Source: Actinomycetota bacterium (GTDB lineage: Bacteria; Actinomycetota; Actinomycetes; JACCUZ01). Taken from it: a stretch of 35,584 bases of DNA. The first letter of the stretch is position 1. Each line of letters starts with the position of its first letter. A program made the translations under genes and the position numbers. Under the pieces are notes generated by a model. The model saw only the letters and a list, made by a program, of their open reading frames with translations. It made no database searches and was not told the DNA's origin. The DNA is taken from positions 1 to 35,584 of the forward strand of contig JAVEDJ010000179.1 in NCBI GenBank assembly GCA_030841025.1. The letters run 5' to 3'. Shown here piece after piece: positions 26,623 to 35,267 of the stretch.

Positions 26623-27707
26623 GCATCAACGACCTGCTGCGCCCCGACCTGCGCGGCCGCACCCCCTACGGCGCGCCGCAGCTGGACGTCGCCGTACGCC
26701 TGAACACCAACGAGAACCCGCACGCGCCCTCGCCGGGCCTGATCGACGACCTCGCCAAGCGCGTCGCCGACGCCGCCCGCCACATGAACCGCTACCCGGA
26801 CCGCGACGCGGTGGCGCTGCGGGCCGAGCTCGCGGCCTACCTCAGCCGCACGACCGGCCAACCGCTCACCGCCGAACAGGTGTGGGCGGCGAACGGCAGC
26901 AACGAGGTCATCCAGCAGCTGCTGCAGGCGTTCGGGGGAGCCGGGCGCACGGCGCTGGGCTTCGAACCGACGTACTCGATGCACGGCTTGATCTGCCAGG
27001 GCACCGGAACCGGCTATGTTCCGGCGGCCCGGCTGCCCGGCTTCCACCTCGAGCCCGACTCCGCGGCGCTGGTCGTGCGCGAGCACGCCCCCGAGGTCGT
27101 GTTCCTCTGCTCGCCGAACAACCCGACGGGCACCGCGTTGGACCTCGAGGTCGTCGAGGCGGTGTACGACGCCGCGGCCGGCATCGTCGTGGTCGACGAG
27201 GCCTACGCCGAGTTCTCGCACCGCCCCTCGGCGATCACGCTGCTGCCGGGCCGCGAGCGGCTGGTCGTCACCCGCACCATGTCCAAGGCGTTCGCGTTCG
27301 CGGCGGCCCGCCTCGGCTACCTCGCCGCCGACCCGGCCGTGGTCGACGCGCTGCAGCTCGTGCGGCTGCCCTACCACTTGTCGGTGCTGTCGCAGGCCGC
27401 CGCACTGGCCGCCCTCGCGCACGCCGACGAGCTGCTCGCGACGGTCGAGGACGTCAAGGAACAGCGCGACCGACTGGTCCGCGAGATCCGGGCGCTCGAC
27501 CTCGAGGTGGTCGAGTCGGACGCCAACTTCGTGCTGTTCGGTGAGTTCGCCGACCAGCGGCTCACCTGGCAGGCCCTGCTCGACCGTGGGGTCCTGGTGC
27601 GCGACGTGGGACTGCCCGGCTGGCTGCGGGTGTCGGCCGGGACCGAGGACGAGACGGGTGCCTTCCTCAAGGCGCTTGCCGATGGGATGAGAGAGGTGCA
27701 CGGATGA
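26619..27707 (+). CDS. hisC: histidinol-phosphate aminotransferase
   Basis: PLP enzyme that converts imidazole-acetol phosphate to histidinol phosphate. GTG 26619 overlaps the hisD stop (GTGA); the ORF-track start at 26292 shadows hisD. The 362-aa fold-type I protein shows [58 protein letters not shown], the PLP-lysine K223 in [15 protein letters not shown], and the phosphate-binding [11 protein letters not shown]. The stop overlaps the hisB ATG (ATGA). Confidence 0.96.
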   Translation: MSINDLLRPDLRGRTPYGAPQLDVAVRLNTNENPHAPSPGLIDDLAKRVADAARHMNRYPDRDAVALRAELAAYLSRTTGQPLTAEQVWAANGSNEVIQQLLQAFGGAGRTALGFEPTYSMHGLICQGTGTGYVPAARLPGFHLEPDSAALVVREHAPEVVFLCSPNNPTGTALDLEVVEAVYDAAAGIVVVDEAYAEFSHRPSAITLLPGRERLVVTRTMSKAFAFAAARLGYLAADPAVVDALQLVRLPYHLSVLSQAAALAALAHADELLATVEDVKEQRDRLVREIRALDLEVVESDANFVLFGEFADQRLTWQALLDRGVLVRDVGLPGWLRVSAGTEDETGAFLKALADGMREVHG

Positions 27708-28291
27708 GCCGCAACGCTGTGGTCACGCGGGCGACGAAGGAGTCCGACGTCCACATCGAGCTCGACCTCGACGGCTCCGGCCGGGCCGAGATCGAGACGG
27801 GGGTGCCGTTCTTCGACCACATGCTCGGGCAGCTGGGCAAGCACGGCGGCTTCGACCTGACCGTGCGCACCAAGGGCGACCTCGAGGTCGACGCGCACCA
27901 CACCGTCGAGGACACGTCGCTCGCGCTCGGTCAGGCGCTGCGGGAGGCGCTGGGCGACAAGGTCGGCATCCGGCGCTTCGGTGACGCCCTGGTGCCGCTG
28001 GACGAGTCGCTCGTGCAGGCGGCCGTCGACCTGTCGGGGCGTCCCTACCTGGTGCACGAGGAGCCGCAGATCGTCGAGCTCATCGGCAGCTACGACACGA
28101 CGCTGACCAAGCACATCTGGGAGTCCTTCTCCGCCAGTGCACAGATCTGCCTGCACGTGCGGGTCCTCGGCGGGCGCAACGCGCACCACGTCGTCGAGGC
28201 GCAGTTCAAGGCCGTCGCGCGGGCACTGCGCGACGCGGTCGCCCTCGACGGCCGGGTCGCCGGCGTCCCCTCCACCAAGGGCACGCTGTAA
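27704..28291 (+). CDS. hisB: imidazoleglycerol-phosphate dehydratase
   Basis: Manganese-dependent dehydration of imidazole glycerol phosphate. The 195-aa single-function protein lacks the N-terminal phosphatase seen in E. coli HisB, as usual in actinobacteria. Metal-ligand motifs are [28 protein letters not shown] and [15 protein letters not shown] 27704 overlaps the hisC stop by four bases. Its own stop is TAA in the string CTGTAACC, where the next gene would be expected to start (see the next entry). Confidence 0.97.
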   Translation: MSRNAVVTRATKESDVHIELDLDGSGRAEIETGVPFFDHMLGQLGKHGGFDLTVRTKGDLEVDAHHTVEDTSLALGQALREALGDKVGIRRFGDALVPLDESLVQAAVDLSGRPYLVHEEPQIVELIGSYDTTLTKHIWESFSASAQICLHVRVLGGRNAHHVVEAQFKAVARALRDAVALDGRVAGVPSTKGTL

Positions 28292-29106
28292 CCGAGCAGC
28301 CCAGCACCGTCTCGGTCGAGCCGGACCCCGACCGCCGGTCGGGCCGGCTGCTGGTCATCGACGGCACCCCGCAGTCGCACGTCGACCTCGCGGACCCCAC
28401 CTACCTCTCGTTCGAGTACGTCCGGCGCCTGGCACATGTCGTCGACCTCGTCGCGGAACCCGGCAAGCCACTGACCGTCGTGCACCTGGGGGCCGGGGGA
28501 CTCACCCTCGCGCGGTACGTCGCCGCCACGCGCCCCGGGTCGCGCCAGCGGGCGGTGGAGGTCTCGGCCGAGGTGGCGCAGCTCGTGCGGCAGGAGCTGC
28601 CGTTGCCGCGCGGCACCACGGTGCCGGTGCAGGTGGCCGACGCACGGGAGGCAGTGGGCCGGATGCGTGCGGACAGCGCCGACGTGGTTGTGCTCGACGT
28701 GTTCGCGGGCGCGCGGACGCCGGCGCACCTCACGTCGACCGAGCTGCTGTACGACGTCGCGCGGCTGCTGGTCGCGGGCGGTGTGTTCGCGGCCAACGTC
28801 GCCGACGGGCCGCCGCTGCGGTACGCCCGCAGCCAGGTCGCCGGGGCGACCGAGGTGTTCCCGCACGTGGCCGTGGCGGCCGATCCGGGAGTCTGGCGTG
28901 GGCGCCGGTTCGGCAACCTGGTGCTCGTGGGCTCGGACCAGCCGCTGCCGGTGGCGGCGCTGGCGCGGCGCTGTGCCGGCGACCCGCTGCCGGCCCGGGT
29001 CACCGCCGGCGCCGACCTGCACCGGTTCGTGGCCGGGGCGCCCACGATCACCGATGCGACAGCGCAGGACTCGCCCGCTCCGCCGCCCGAGCTGTTCCGC
29101 CGCTGA
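28288..29106 (+). CDS. spermidine-synthase-like (SAM-methyltransferase fold) protein, start codon unclear
   Basis: A Rossmann-fold protein of the spermidine-synthase-like superfamily common in actinobacteria. It shows [30 protein letters not shown], the nucleotide-binding [21 protein letters not shown], then [16 protein letters not shown] and [11 protein letters not shown]. The polyamine-specific residues were not checked, so the substrate is unknown. The ORF-track start at GTG 28480 would remove the first 64 residues, including conserved motifs. The coding frame clearly runs back to the hisB stop, where a GTGA overlap would be expected but the sequence reads GTAA. There is no ATG, GTG or TTG between; CTG 28348 is possible. 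AAGGG lies 7 bases before the GTA. Coordinates mark the coding frame, not a proven start. Confidence 0.72.
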   Translation, partial: VTEQPSTVSVEPDPDRRSGRLLVIDGTPQSHVDLADPTYLSFEYVRRLAHVVDLVAEPGKPLTVVHLGAGGLTLARYVAATRPGSRQRAVEVSAEVAQLVRQELPLPRGTTVPVQVADAREAVGRMRADSADVVVLDVFAGARTPAHLTSTELLYDVARLLVAGGVFAANVADGPPLRYARSQVAGATEVFPHVAVAADPGVWRGRRFGNLVLVGSDQPLPVAALARRCAGDPLPARVTAGADLHRFVAGAPTITDATAQDSPAPPPELFRR

Positions 29107-29134
29107 CCGGCCCGCTGCGAACAGGGCCGCTGCG

Positions 29135-29341
29135 TCAGGACATGACGGGCGGTGGGAACAGCACCCAGAGCGCCGTGACCATCAGCAGGACCGTCATCGC
29201 GACGGCGGTGTGGCGCAGCAGCGGGTGACCGGGCGGCAGCTCCGCGGGCGGCAGGGGCTCCAGCGCGACCCGGTGCTGCAGTTCGATGGACTCGGCGAGC
29301 ACCCGACGTCCGATGTCGCGCTCATGCATGAGGCCGCTCAT
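29135..29341 (-). CDS. small single-pass membrane protein of unknown function, 68 aa
   Basis: Not recognised as a named family. ATG 29341 has GGAAGG 6 bases upstream, better than the ORF-track ATG at 29407. The N-terminal half is soluble and acidic-basic (HERDIGRRVLAESIELQHRVALEPLPPAELPP), and one helix (TAVAMTVLLMVTALWVLF) ends the protein with a short PPPVMS tail. It reads leftward between the spermidine-synthase-like gene and hisH, 28 bases from its convergent neighbour. Its TM type and position suggest a tail-anchored protein. Confidence 0.75.
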   Translation of the reverse strand: MSGLMHERDIGRRVLAESIELQHRVALEPLPPAELPPGHPLLRHTAVAMTVLLMVTALWVLFPPPVMS

Positions 29342-29412
29342 GCCTAACCTTCCTACTCCGCCGAGCGGGGGCCCGCCATGACACACCAGGACCATGCGCC
29401 TAGTCACTCCCG

Positions 29413-29418
29413 TAACCT
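29413..29418 (+). promoter_or_regulatory. -10 element for leaderless hisH
   Basis: TAACCT is followed by TGGCGG and GTG 29425, at 6 nt spacing. There is no separate SD at usable distance, so the hisH operon mRNA is predicted to start at the GTG. Confidence 0.55.
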
Positions 29419-29424
29419 TGGCGG

Positions 29425-30060
29425 GTGAACAAACCGCGTGTGGTGGTGCTCGACCACGGCTCGGGCAACCTGCGTTCGGCCGAGCGCGCGCTGTCCGTCG
29501 CCGGGGCCGACACGGTCGTGACGGCCGACCGGGCGGCAGCCGAGGAGGCCGACGGTCTCGTCGTACCGGGCGTCGGTGCCTTCGCCGCCTGCATGGCTGG
29601 GCTGCGCGAGGTCCGCGGGCCGGAGATCATCGGCCGGCGCCTCGCGGGTGGCCGGCCCGTGCTCGGCATCTGTGTCGGCATGCAGGTGCTCTTCGACAGC
29701 GGCAACGAGCACGACGTGCACACCGAGGGGTGCGGCGAGTGGCCCGGCACGGTGGAGCGGCTCAAGGCCCCCGTGCTGCCGCACATGGGCTGGAACACGG
29801 TCGATGTGCCGGAGGGCAGCACGCTGTTCGCCGGCGTCGAGAGGGAGCGCTTCTACTTCGTGCACTCCTACGCCGCCCGGACCTGGGACCTGGACCCTGA
29901 CTCGGCGCTGATCCGCCCGCCGCTGGTGACGTGGGCCGAGCACGGTGAGCCCTTCGTCGCCGCCGTCGAGAACGGCGCCCTCTCGGCCACCCAGTTCCAC
30001 CCCGAGAAGTCCGGCGCGGCCGGGGCGCGGCTGCTGGCCAACTGGGTCGCCGCGCTGTGA
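29425..30060 (+). CDS. hisH: imidazole glycerol phosphate synthase, glutaminase subunit
   Basis: Class I glutamine amidotransferase that supplies ammonia to HisF. The 211-aa protein has [28 protein letters not shown] (oxyanion region), the nucleophile C83 in [25 protein letters not shown], and the H192-x-E194 pair in QFHPEKSG. The catalytic triad is complete. The stop overlaps the next GTG. HisF is two genes downstream, so both subunits are in one operon. Confidence 0.97.
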   Translation: MNKPRVVVLDHGSGNLRSAERALSVAGADTVVTADRAAAEEADGLVVPGVGAFAACMAGLREVRGPEIIGRRLAGGRPVLGICVGMQVLFDSGNEHDVHTEGCGEWPGTVERLKAPVLPHMGWNTVDVPEGSTLFAGVERERFYFVHSYAARTWDLDPDSALIRPPLVTWAEHGEPFVAAVENGALSATQFHPEKSGAAGARLLANWVAAL

Positions 30061-30395
30061 GCAAGGAACGGGCGCGGCGGCGGGCCCTGCGTGAGCAGGA
30101 GGCAGCCGCCCGGCGCGCAGCGGCCCAGCGCCACCAGACCAGGACCGCTCGCCGCCGCGCCGCGGTTGCGACCGTGGGCCAGCGGCTTCCGCGGCGCACC
30201 CGCTGGGGCCGCCACCAGGGGCTGCTGGCCCGACGCCGACGGGTGCAGAACGGCGTGATCCTCTGCGTGCTGCTGGCCTCCCAGCTGGTCGTCTGGCTGA
30301 TCACCCCCGACCCGTGGATCCGGGGCGCGGCCGCCCTGCTCGCCGTGTTCGCGACACCCGTCCTTGTCACCCTCGTTCTCGACCGGAGGCCTTGA
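30057..30395 (+). CDS. small two-helix membrane protein between hisH and priA
   Basis: A 112-aa protein of unknown function. The first 65 residues are strongly basic and coiled ([23 protein letters not shown]), followed by two close helices ([17 protein letters not shown] and [18 protein letters not shown]). GTG 30057 overlaps the hisH stop (GTGA) and its TGA abuts the priA ATG, so it is firmly inside the operon. Small membrane proteins at this place are common in actinobacterial his operons; no role in histidine synthesis is known to me. Confidence 0.85.
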   Translation: MSKERARRRALREQEAAARRAAAQRHQTRTARRRAAVATVGQRLPRRTRWGRHQGLLARRRRVQNGVILCVLLASQLVVWLITPDPWIRGAAALLAVFATPVLVTLVLDRRP

Positions 30396-31121
30396 ATGCC
30401 CGAGCTCGTCCTGCTACCCGCCGTCGACGTCGCCGACGGGAGAGCGGTCCGGCTGGTCCAGGGCGCCGCGGGCACCGAGACGTCCTACGGTGACCCGCTC
30501 GCGGCAGCCGAGGCGTGGCAGTCCGGCGGGGCCGAGTGGATCCACCTGGTCGACCTCGACGCCGCATTCGGCCGCGGCGAGAACCGCCAGCTGCTGGCGG
30601 ACGTCGTCGGCCGTCTCGACGTGCAGGTCGAGATGTCCGGTGGCATCCGCGACGACGCGACCCTCGAGGCGGCGCTGGCCACGGGCTGCGCCCGGGTCAA
30701 CATCGGCACCGCCGCTCTCGAGGATCCCGAGTGGTGCGCCAAGGCCATCGCGCGGCACGGTGAGCGCATCGCCATCGGCCTGGACGTGCGCGGGACGACG
30801 CTGGCGGCCCGCGGCTGGACCCGGGAGGGCGGCGAGCTGTTCGAGGTGCTCGGCCGGCTGGACTCCGAGGGCTGTGCACGCTACGTCGTCACCGACGTCG
30901 GTCGGGACGGCACCATGACCGGGCCCAACCTCGACCTGCTGCGCGAGGTGTGCGTCGCGACCGACCGGCCCGTCGTCGCGTCCGGGGGGGTGTCCAGCCT
31001 CGAGGACCTGCGGGCCATCGCCGCCCTCGTGCCCGAAGGGGTGGAGGGCGCCATCGTCGGGAAGGCGTTGTACGCAGGGGCCTTCACGCTCGAGGACGCG
31101 CTGGCTGCGGTGCGCGCATGA
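30396..31121 (+). CDS. priA: phosphoribosyl isomerase A (HisA, possibly HisA/TrpF bifunctional)
   Basis: TIM-barrel Amadori isomerase acting on ProFAR, and in many actinobacteria also on PRA of the tryptophan pathway. The 241-aa protein has [18 protein letters not shown] with acid-base D11, [31 protein letters not shown] (first phosphate site), [29 protein letters not shown] with D167, and [13 protein letters not shown] (second phosphate site). TrpF activity cannot be read from the sequence; the proximity of trpE is suggestive only. ATG 30396 abuts the previous stop. Its stop overlaps the RidA-like ATG. Confidence 0.94.
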   Translation: MPELVLLPAVDVADGRAVRLVQGAAGTETSYGDPLAAAEAWQSGGAEWIHLVDLDAAFGRGENRQLLADVVGRLDVQVEMSGGIRDDATLEAALATGCARVNIGTAALEDPEWCAKAIARHGERIAIGLDVRGTTLAARGWTREGGELFEVLGRLDSEGCARYVVTDVGRDGTMTGPNLDLLREVCVATDRPVVASGGVSSLEDLRAIAALVPEGVEGAIVGKALYAGAFTLEDALAAVRA

Positions 31122-31522
31122 CGCGCAAGGTGTCCAGCGGCGCTCCGTGGGAGGCCGTCGTCGGCTACAGCCGCGCGGTCGCGGCCGGCGACCACGTGTG
31201 GGTCACCGGCTGCACCTCGATCGTCGACGGCGAGGTCGTCCACGAGGGCGACATGGAGGCGCAGACAGCCCAGGCCATCCGCAACGTCGAGTCGGCGCTC
31301 GCCCAGCTCGGGGCCGCGCTCACCGACGTCGTACGCACCCGCCTGTTCGTGCTCGACATCTCCCGCTGGGAGGAGGTCGGCCGCGCGCACGGCGCGGCCT
31401 TCGGCGACGTCATGCCTGCCACGTCGCTGCTGCAGATCTCCGCCCTCATCGACCCGCGGATGCTGGTCGAGGTGGAGGCGGTCGCGTACAAGCCCGGCGT
31501 CGGGGCCGAGGTGTCGCAGTGA
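31118..31522 (+). CDS. RidA/YjgF-family protein inside the his operon
   Basis: A 134-aa chorismate-mutase-like trimeric fold. Characterised RidA enzymes hydrolyse reactive enamine/imine intermediates made by PLP enzymes. Motifs are [52 protein letters not shown] and the C-terminal MLVEVEAVA, where canonical RidA has the catalytic arginine in VEIEAIA-type context (R105-like residue seen as DPRMLVE). Canonical RidA ends IEIEA. ATG 31118 overlaps the priA stop, and its TGA overlaps the hisF GTG. The ORF-track start at 30950 shadows priA. The true subfamily was not resolved. Confidence 0.9.
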   Translation: MTRKVSSGAPWEAVVGYSRAVAAGDHVWVTGCTSIVDGEVVHEGDMEAQTAQAIRNVESALAQLGAALTDVVRTRLFVLDISRWEEVGRAHGAAFGDVMPATSLLQISALIDPRMLVEVEAVAYKPGVGAEVSQ

Positions 31523-32289
31523 CTGTGGCGGTCCGGGTCATCCCGTGCCTTGACGTGGACGCCGGCCGGGTGGTCAAGGGGGTCAACTTCACCGACCTGC
31601 GCGACGCCGGTGACCCCGTGGAGATGGCGCGCGTCTACGACGCCGAAGGCGCCGACGAGCTGGTGTTCCTGGACATCACCGCCTCGAGCGGCGCTCGGGA
31701 GACGACGTACGACGTCGTCCGGCGCACCGCCGAGCAGGTGTTCATCCCCCTGACGGTGGGCGGCGGGGTGCGCAGCCCCGAGGACGTCGACCGGCTGCTG
31801 CGCGCGGGCGCCGACAAGGTGGGGGTCAACACCGCCGCGGTCGCCCGGCCCGAGCTGGTGGCCGAGATCGCCGCCCGCTTCGGTGCGCAGGTGCTGGTGC
31901 TGTCGGTCGACGCCCGCCGGTGCGCCCGCGGGACCGTCACCGACTCGGGCTACGAGGTCACGACCCACGGTGGGCGGCGCGGCACGGGCATCGACGCGGT
32001 CGCCTGGGCGGCCCGGTGCGCGGCGATGGGCGCGGGCGAGATCCTGCTCAACTCCATGGACGCGGACGGCACGCGCGCCGGCTACGACCTCGAGATGGTG
32101 CGTGCCGTGCGCGCCGCGGTGACGGTGCCGGTCGTGGCCAGCGGTGGGGCCGGTGCCCTCGAGGACTTCGCACCCGCGGTCGAGGCCGGTGCTGACGCCG
32201 TGCTCGCGGCCAGCGTGTTCCACTTCGGACAGTTTCGGATCGGCGAGGTCAAGGACTCGTTGCGGGCGTCCGGTCACCCCGTCCGCTGA
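31519..32289 (+). CDS. hisF: imidazole glycerol phosphate synthase, cyclase subunit
   Basis: TIM barrel that uses HisH-derived ammonia to form imidazole glycerol phosphate and AICAR. The 256-aa protein begins at GTG 31519, overlapping the RidA-like stop, with GAGGTG upstream. Catalytic D12 ([15 protein letters not shown]) and D131 (LSVDARR) are present, together with [34 protein letters not shown] and the second phosphate site [11 protein letters not shown]. It is the last gene of hisH-priA-hisF and is followed at once by palindromic repeats. Confidence 0.97.
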   Translation: MTVAVRVIPCLDVDAGRVVKGVNFTDLRDAGDPVEMARVYDAEGADELVFLDITASSGARETTYDVVRRTAEQVFIPLTVGGGVRSPEDVDRLLRAGADKVGVNTAAVARPELVAEIAARFGAQVLVLSVDARRCARGTVTDSGYEVTTHGGRRGTGIDAVAWAARCAAMGAGEILLNSMDADGTRAGYDLEMVRAVRAAVTVPVVASGGAGALEDFAPAVEAGADAVLAASVFHFGQFRIGEVKDSLRASGHPVR

Positions 32290-32406
32290 CCAGCGACCTT
32301 TGGCCGGTGACACGCCGGCGTGTCGCAACCGAAGGTCGCTGGCCACCCGGGCGAGCGACCTTTGGCCGGTGACACGCCGGCGTGTCGCAACCGAAGGTCG
32401 CTGGCC
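32290..32406. repeat. two identical 53-bp nested-palindrome repeats (62-bp period)
   Basis: Copies at 32292-32344 and 32354-32406 are identical, separated by ACCCGGGCG. Each has outer arms AGCGACCTTTGG and CCGAAGGTCGCT (one G-U pair) enclosing the perfect 16-bp palindrome GACACGCCGGCGTGTC. The pair lies between convergent hisF and the TIGR03085 gene, ending 7 bases before that gene's stop. Likely a REP-like dispersed element or bidirectional terminator. Confidence 0.9.
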
Positions 32407-32413
32407 GGACGGG

Positions 32414-33073
32414 TCAGACGTCGAGGGAGGCCTGCGCCAGCGCCTCGAGGGCCTCGGGCGATCCGGTGACCTCGACCCGGGCGTGGTCGCGACGCCCGAA
32501 CAGGTAGAGCAACAGCTCGGCCGGCTCACCGGTCAACGTCGCCGTCGGCTCGCCCTCGGATGCGACGTGCGTCTCGCCGTCGGGTCGCGCGAGGGTGACA
32601 CCGAAGTCGGCGCCGCGGAACGACAGGCGCGCCCGGCCCTTGACCGCCGACCACAGCGCGCCCTGGACGGCCACGGGCAGCTCACGCGGCTCCCAGCCCG
32701 GCTGCGCGCGGCGCACGTCCTCGTGGTGCACGAAGAACTCCGTCGCGTTCAGCAACCGGTCCGCGCCGGGCAGCGCAAACCCCGACCACCAGGGCGGGCC
32801 GTCACGCACCAGGCGGACCACCTCGTCGTACGGCCGCTGGGCGTAGGTCGCCTGCACGGATGCCAGATACCCCGCCATCGGTGTGAACGTGATGCCGGCC
32901 GTCGCGTCCATCCGACGTTCCCGTACGGCGAGGTGGGCGGCGAGGTCGCGGGTCAGCCACCCCGTGCAGAGCGTGGGCGCGTCGGGCCCGGCCTGCAGGA
33001 GCAGGTCGGCGAGGGCGCGCCGCTCGTACTGCGCGATGGACGGGTGCGAATCGGTCGTGCCTGGATCGGCCAT
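32414..33073 (-). CDS. TIGR03085-family (DinB/mycothiol maleylpyruvate isomerase-like) metal-binding protein
   Basis: A 219-aa helical protein of the actinobacterial TIGR03085 family, distantly related to mycothiol-dependent enzymes. It shows ERRALADLLLQAGPDAPTLCTGWLTRDLAAHLAVRERRMDATAGI as consecutive motifs, where the His of AAHLAVRE is a probable metal ligand, then FFVHHEDVRRAQPGW with two more histidines. The C-terminal SCP2-like part ends PAELLLYLFGRRDHARVEVTG. The substrate is unknown. ATG 33073 has no SD but has TACGAT 6 nt upstream. It lies 26 bases after the MinD-like gene, so it may also be read from upstream. Confidence 0.85.
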   Translation of the reverse strand: MADPGTTDSHPSIAQYERRALADLLLQAGPDAPTLCTGWLTRDLAAHLAVRERRMDATAGITFTPMAGYLASVQATYAQRPYDEVVRLVRDGPPWWSGFALPGADRLLNATEFFVHHEDVRRAQPGWEPRELPVAVQGALWSAVKGRARLSFRGADFGVTLARPDGETHVASEGEPTATLTGEPAELLLYLFGRRDHARVEVTGSPEALEALAQASLDV

Positions 33074-33079
33074 GGCTTG

Positions 33080-33085
33080 ATCGTA
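33080..33085 (-). promoter_or_regulatory. -10 element for leaderless TIGR03085 gene
   Basis: On the minus strand TACGAT is followed by CAAGCC and ATG 33073, at 6 nt spacing. The element fits in the 26-base gap after the MinD-like gene. Confidence 0.6.
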
Positions 33086-33099
33086 TGGTTGCCGGCCGG

Positions 33100-34536
33100 T
33101 CAGCGCCGTCCGCTGAACGCCTCCCCGACCGCCGCCGCGAGCTCGTGGTAGGCGTCGAGCGTCGAGGGGTCGAGGTCGGCGAGATCGAGCACGCCACCCG
33201 CCTCGAGGTGGGGGTCGTACGGGATCGTCACGACGTTGCGGCAGCGCGCCGCGAAGTGCTCCTCCAGCTGCAGCACGTCGACGAGGCCGCCGCCGGGCCG
33301 GACCGACGAGATGACGACGACGGCGTTCCTCGCCAGGCCGTCGAACCCGTGCGCCTCCAGCCAGTCGAGCGTGGCGCTCGCGCTGCGGGCGCCATCGAGG
33401 CTCGCCGAGCTCACGACCACCAGCGAGCTGGCCAGGCCGAGGATGCCGCGCATCGCATCGTGCAGCAGACCGGTGCCGCAGTCGGTGAGCACCAGGTTGT
33501 AGAACCGCTCGAGGGTCGTGATCGTGTCGCGGTAGTCCTGCTCGCTCAGCGCGGCGGACACCCGCGGGTCGGAGTCGGAGGCCAGCACCTCGAGCCGCGT
33601 GGGTGACTGCGAGGTGAACTCGCGTACGTCGGCGTAGCGGTGCAGCTGGTCACGGGCGTCGAGCAGGTGCCGGACCGTGGCGCCGTTCTCGCGCGGCACC
33701 CGCTCGGCGAGCGTGCCGCGGTCGGGGTTGGCGTCGACAGCGATCACGCGGTCGCCGCGCAGGTCGGCGAACATCGCGCCGAGTGCCGCCGTCGTCGTGG
33801 TCTTGCCCACACCGCCCTTGAGGCTGATGACGGCAAGCCGGTGGCAGCCGCTGACCGGGGTGCGAGCGCGGGTCACCAGCTCGGCACGGTGAAGGTCGGC
33901 TGGTGAGAGACCAAGGTTGATGCGGCCACCGCTCAGCGCGAAGAGGCCCTTGCGCCAGCCCGAGCGTGGGCGCGCCTTGGTGCTTCGCAGGATGGTGGCG
34001 GCCGTCAGCGACTCGGCACCGGACAGGCCGGCGCCGCTCGGCACCGAAGGGATGTCCCAGGTGGGCGCGGCCGGAGGCGCAGCTGGCGGCTCGGGCCGGG
34101 CGGGCGCAACCGGCTGGGCCTGGACGGGTGCGGCGTGGCGGGCTCGACCGTGCTCGGCTGCCTGGTCGAGTCCGGCCTCCCGGGCGAACCCGTTCCCGTT
34201 GGGCGACGCAGCGACCGGCTGCGGCGCCGTCAGGTCGACCACGAAGGAGCCGGTGGTCGGCCCCAGGTCGTAGGAGGGAGTGGCCAGCGTCTGCTCATAG
34301 CCGGTGTCGAGGTCGTGCAGGCCCCCGGGGCGGTACTCGCCGCCGCCGAGCGGGTCGACGCCCAGCGGGTCCACGCCCAGCGGGTCGGCTCCGAACGGGT
34401 CCGCGTCTCGCGGGTCCGCGCCGTCCCGGAGCTCGTCCGTGTCCGCGTGGTCCGTAGGAGCGTCAGGCCAGTTGTCGTGCTCGTCAAACCGAGGGAGACC
34501 GCTGGTTCTTTGCGGGTCGCCATCAGGCAGTGCCAT
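33100..34536 (-). CDS. MinD/ParA-like ATPase of the EspI type
   Basis: A 478-aa P-loop ATPase. The first 190 residues are disordered, acidic, then Pro/Ala-rich, with DPLGV repeats near residues 40-70. A motif region [23 protein letters not shown] precedes the ATPase, as in EspI-like proteins linked with type VII secretion. The ATPase has the deviant Walker [32 protein letters not shown], Walker-B-like [14 protein letters not shown], and a C-terminal [14 protein letters not shown] segment. ATG 34536 has AAGGA 8 bases upstream. No other type VII genes are in the window, so it is an orphan here. Polar positioning or secretion control are possible roles, by family only. Confidence 0.88.
   Translation of the reverse strand: MALPDGDPQRTSGLPRFDEHDNWPDAPTDHADTDELRDGADPRDADPFGADPLGVDPLGVDPLGGGEYRPGGLHDLDTGYEQTLATPSYDLGPTTGSFVVDLTAPQPVAASPNGNGFAREAGLDQAAEHGRARHAAPVQAQPVAPARPEPPAAPPAAPTWDIPSVPSGAGLSGAESLTAATILRSTKARPRSGWRKGLFALSGGRINLGLSPADLHRAELVTRARTPVSGCHRLAVISLKGGVGKTTTTAALGAMFADLRGDRVIAVDANPDRGTLAERVPRENGATVRHLLDARDQLHRYADVREFTSQSPTRLEVLASDSDPRVSAALSEQDYRDTITTLERFYNLVLTDCGTGLLHDAMRGILGLASSLVVVSSASLDGARSASATLDWLEAHGFDGLARNAVVVISSVRPGGGLVDVLQLEEHFAARCRNVVTIPYDPHLEAGGVLDLADLDPSTLDAYHELAAAVGEAFSGRR
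34349..34423 (-). repeat. five 15-bp repeats in the MinD-like gene
   Basis: CGGGTC recurs at 34351, 34366, 34381, 34396 and 34411 with exact 15-bp period; the two units nearest 34351 are almost identical. On the coding strand they give [15 protein letters not shown] and diverged units. In-frame expansion is likely. Confidence 0.85.
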
Positions 34537-34723
34537 GGAAATGGTCCTTCCGGGTGCGACGGGTGAGGAAGACGGAACCCATGTGTCGACGACGGATCGT
34601 GACCAGGGTAAGCCAGAGCGTGCTCAAGACCTCACCCACAGCGGTCCAGAAGCCCCTGACCTGCAGCGGTCCGCGAGGCGTCCGTTCCCGCGCGAGCCAG
34701 TCCGAACCGGTCACAATGGGATC
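34537..34723. other. divergent gap between MinD-like gene and hisI
   Basis: 187 bases. On the minus strand TACCCT near 34607 is a weak -10 candidate for the ATPase gene, and AAGGA is its SD. On the plus side is the hisI -10. A CAGCGGTCC string occurs twice (near 34642 and 34664). Nothing else was found. Confidence 0.4.
34712..34717 (+). promoter_or_regulatory. -10 element for leaderless hisI
   Basis: CACAAT is followed by GGGATC and ATG 34724, 6 nt. The surrounding 11 bases GTCACAATGGG are identical to those before trpE. Confidence 0.55.
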
Positions 34724-35107
34724 ATGTCCAACCGCGTCGCCCACAGTGATCTTGACCCTGCCATCGCCGCGCGGCTCAAGCGCGACTCCGACGGCCTCGT
34801 CGCCGCGGTGGTGCAGCAGCACGACACCGGTGAGGTCCTGATGGTGGGCTGGCTGGACGACGAGGCCCTGCACCGCACCCTCACGACGGGCCGCGCGACC
34901 TACTGGAGCCGCAGCCGTCAGCAGTACTGGCGCAAGGGCGACACCTCCGGCCACGTCCAGCACGTCCACGACGTCCGGCTCGACTGTGATGGTGACGCGG
35001 TGTTGATCAAGGTGGACCAGGTCGGCGCCGCCTGCCACACCGGTGACCACACCTGTTTCGACGGCAGCCGGCTCCCGACCCGGGCCGAGACCCCGACGCA
35101 GAACTGA
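34724..35107 (+). CDS. hisI: phosphoribosyl-AMP cyclohydrolase
   Basis: Third step of histidine synthesis: opens the purine ring of PR-AMP, using zinc and magnesium. The 127-aa monofunctional protein lacks a HisE domain. Motifs are [35 protein letters not shown], the metal-binding [13 protein letters not shown] and zinc-binding [15 protein letters not shown] 34724 has no SD; the ORF-track start at 34304 is a shadow of the MinD-like gene. trpE follows 160 bases later. Confidence 0.96.
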   Translation: MSNRVAHSDLDPAIAARLKRDSDGLVAAVVQQHDTGEVLMVGWLDDEALHRTLTTGRATYWSRSRQQYWRKGDTSGHVQHVHDVRLDCDGDAVLIKVDQVGAACHTGDHTCFDGSRLPTRAETPTQN

Positions 35108-35254
35108 CGCAGCCGAACCGGACCCAGCGCAACCAACGATCGATCGTCCGCACCCTCACCCGCAGCTGGCCCGGCAGGGGCGTCCGGTGCCGACCTACGA
35201 CCTGGATCGGGAGCGCCGCGACAAGCGGCGTTGGGCCGGGGCGCGGGCACTCGT

Positions 35255-35260
35255 CACAAT
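35255..35260 (+). promoter_or_regulatory. -10 element for trpE
   Basis: CACAAT lies 7 nt before ATG 35268 in the context GTCACAATGGG, shared exactly with hisI. No tryptophan-rich leader peptide or attenuator hairpin is visible in the 160-base gap. Confidence 0.5.
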
Positions 35261-35267
35261 GGGTCGC

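Noticed and set aside
32290-32406. CRISPR array or attachment site
   Set aside because: Only two copies, a 9-bp spacer, strongly palindromic units, no cas genes and no integrase nearby.
35187-35267. N-terminal extension of trpE from GTG 35187, or a leader peptide with Trp codons
   Set aside because: The frame is open, but the extension reads as basic filler and would bury the CACAAT element. Only one Trp codon is in it, so it is not an attenuator peptide.
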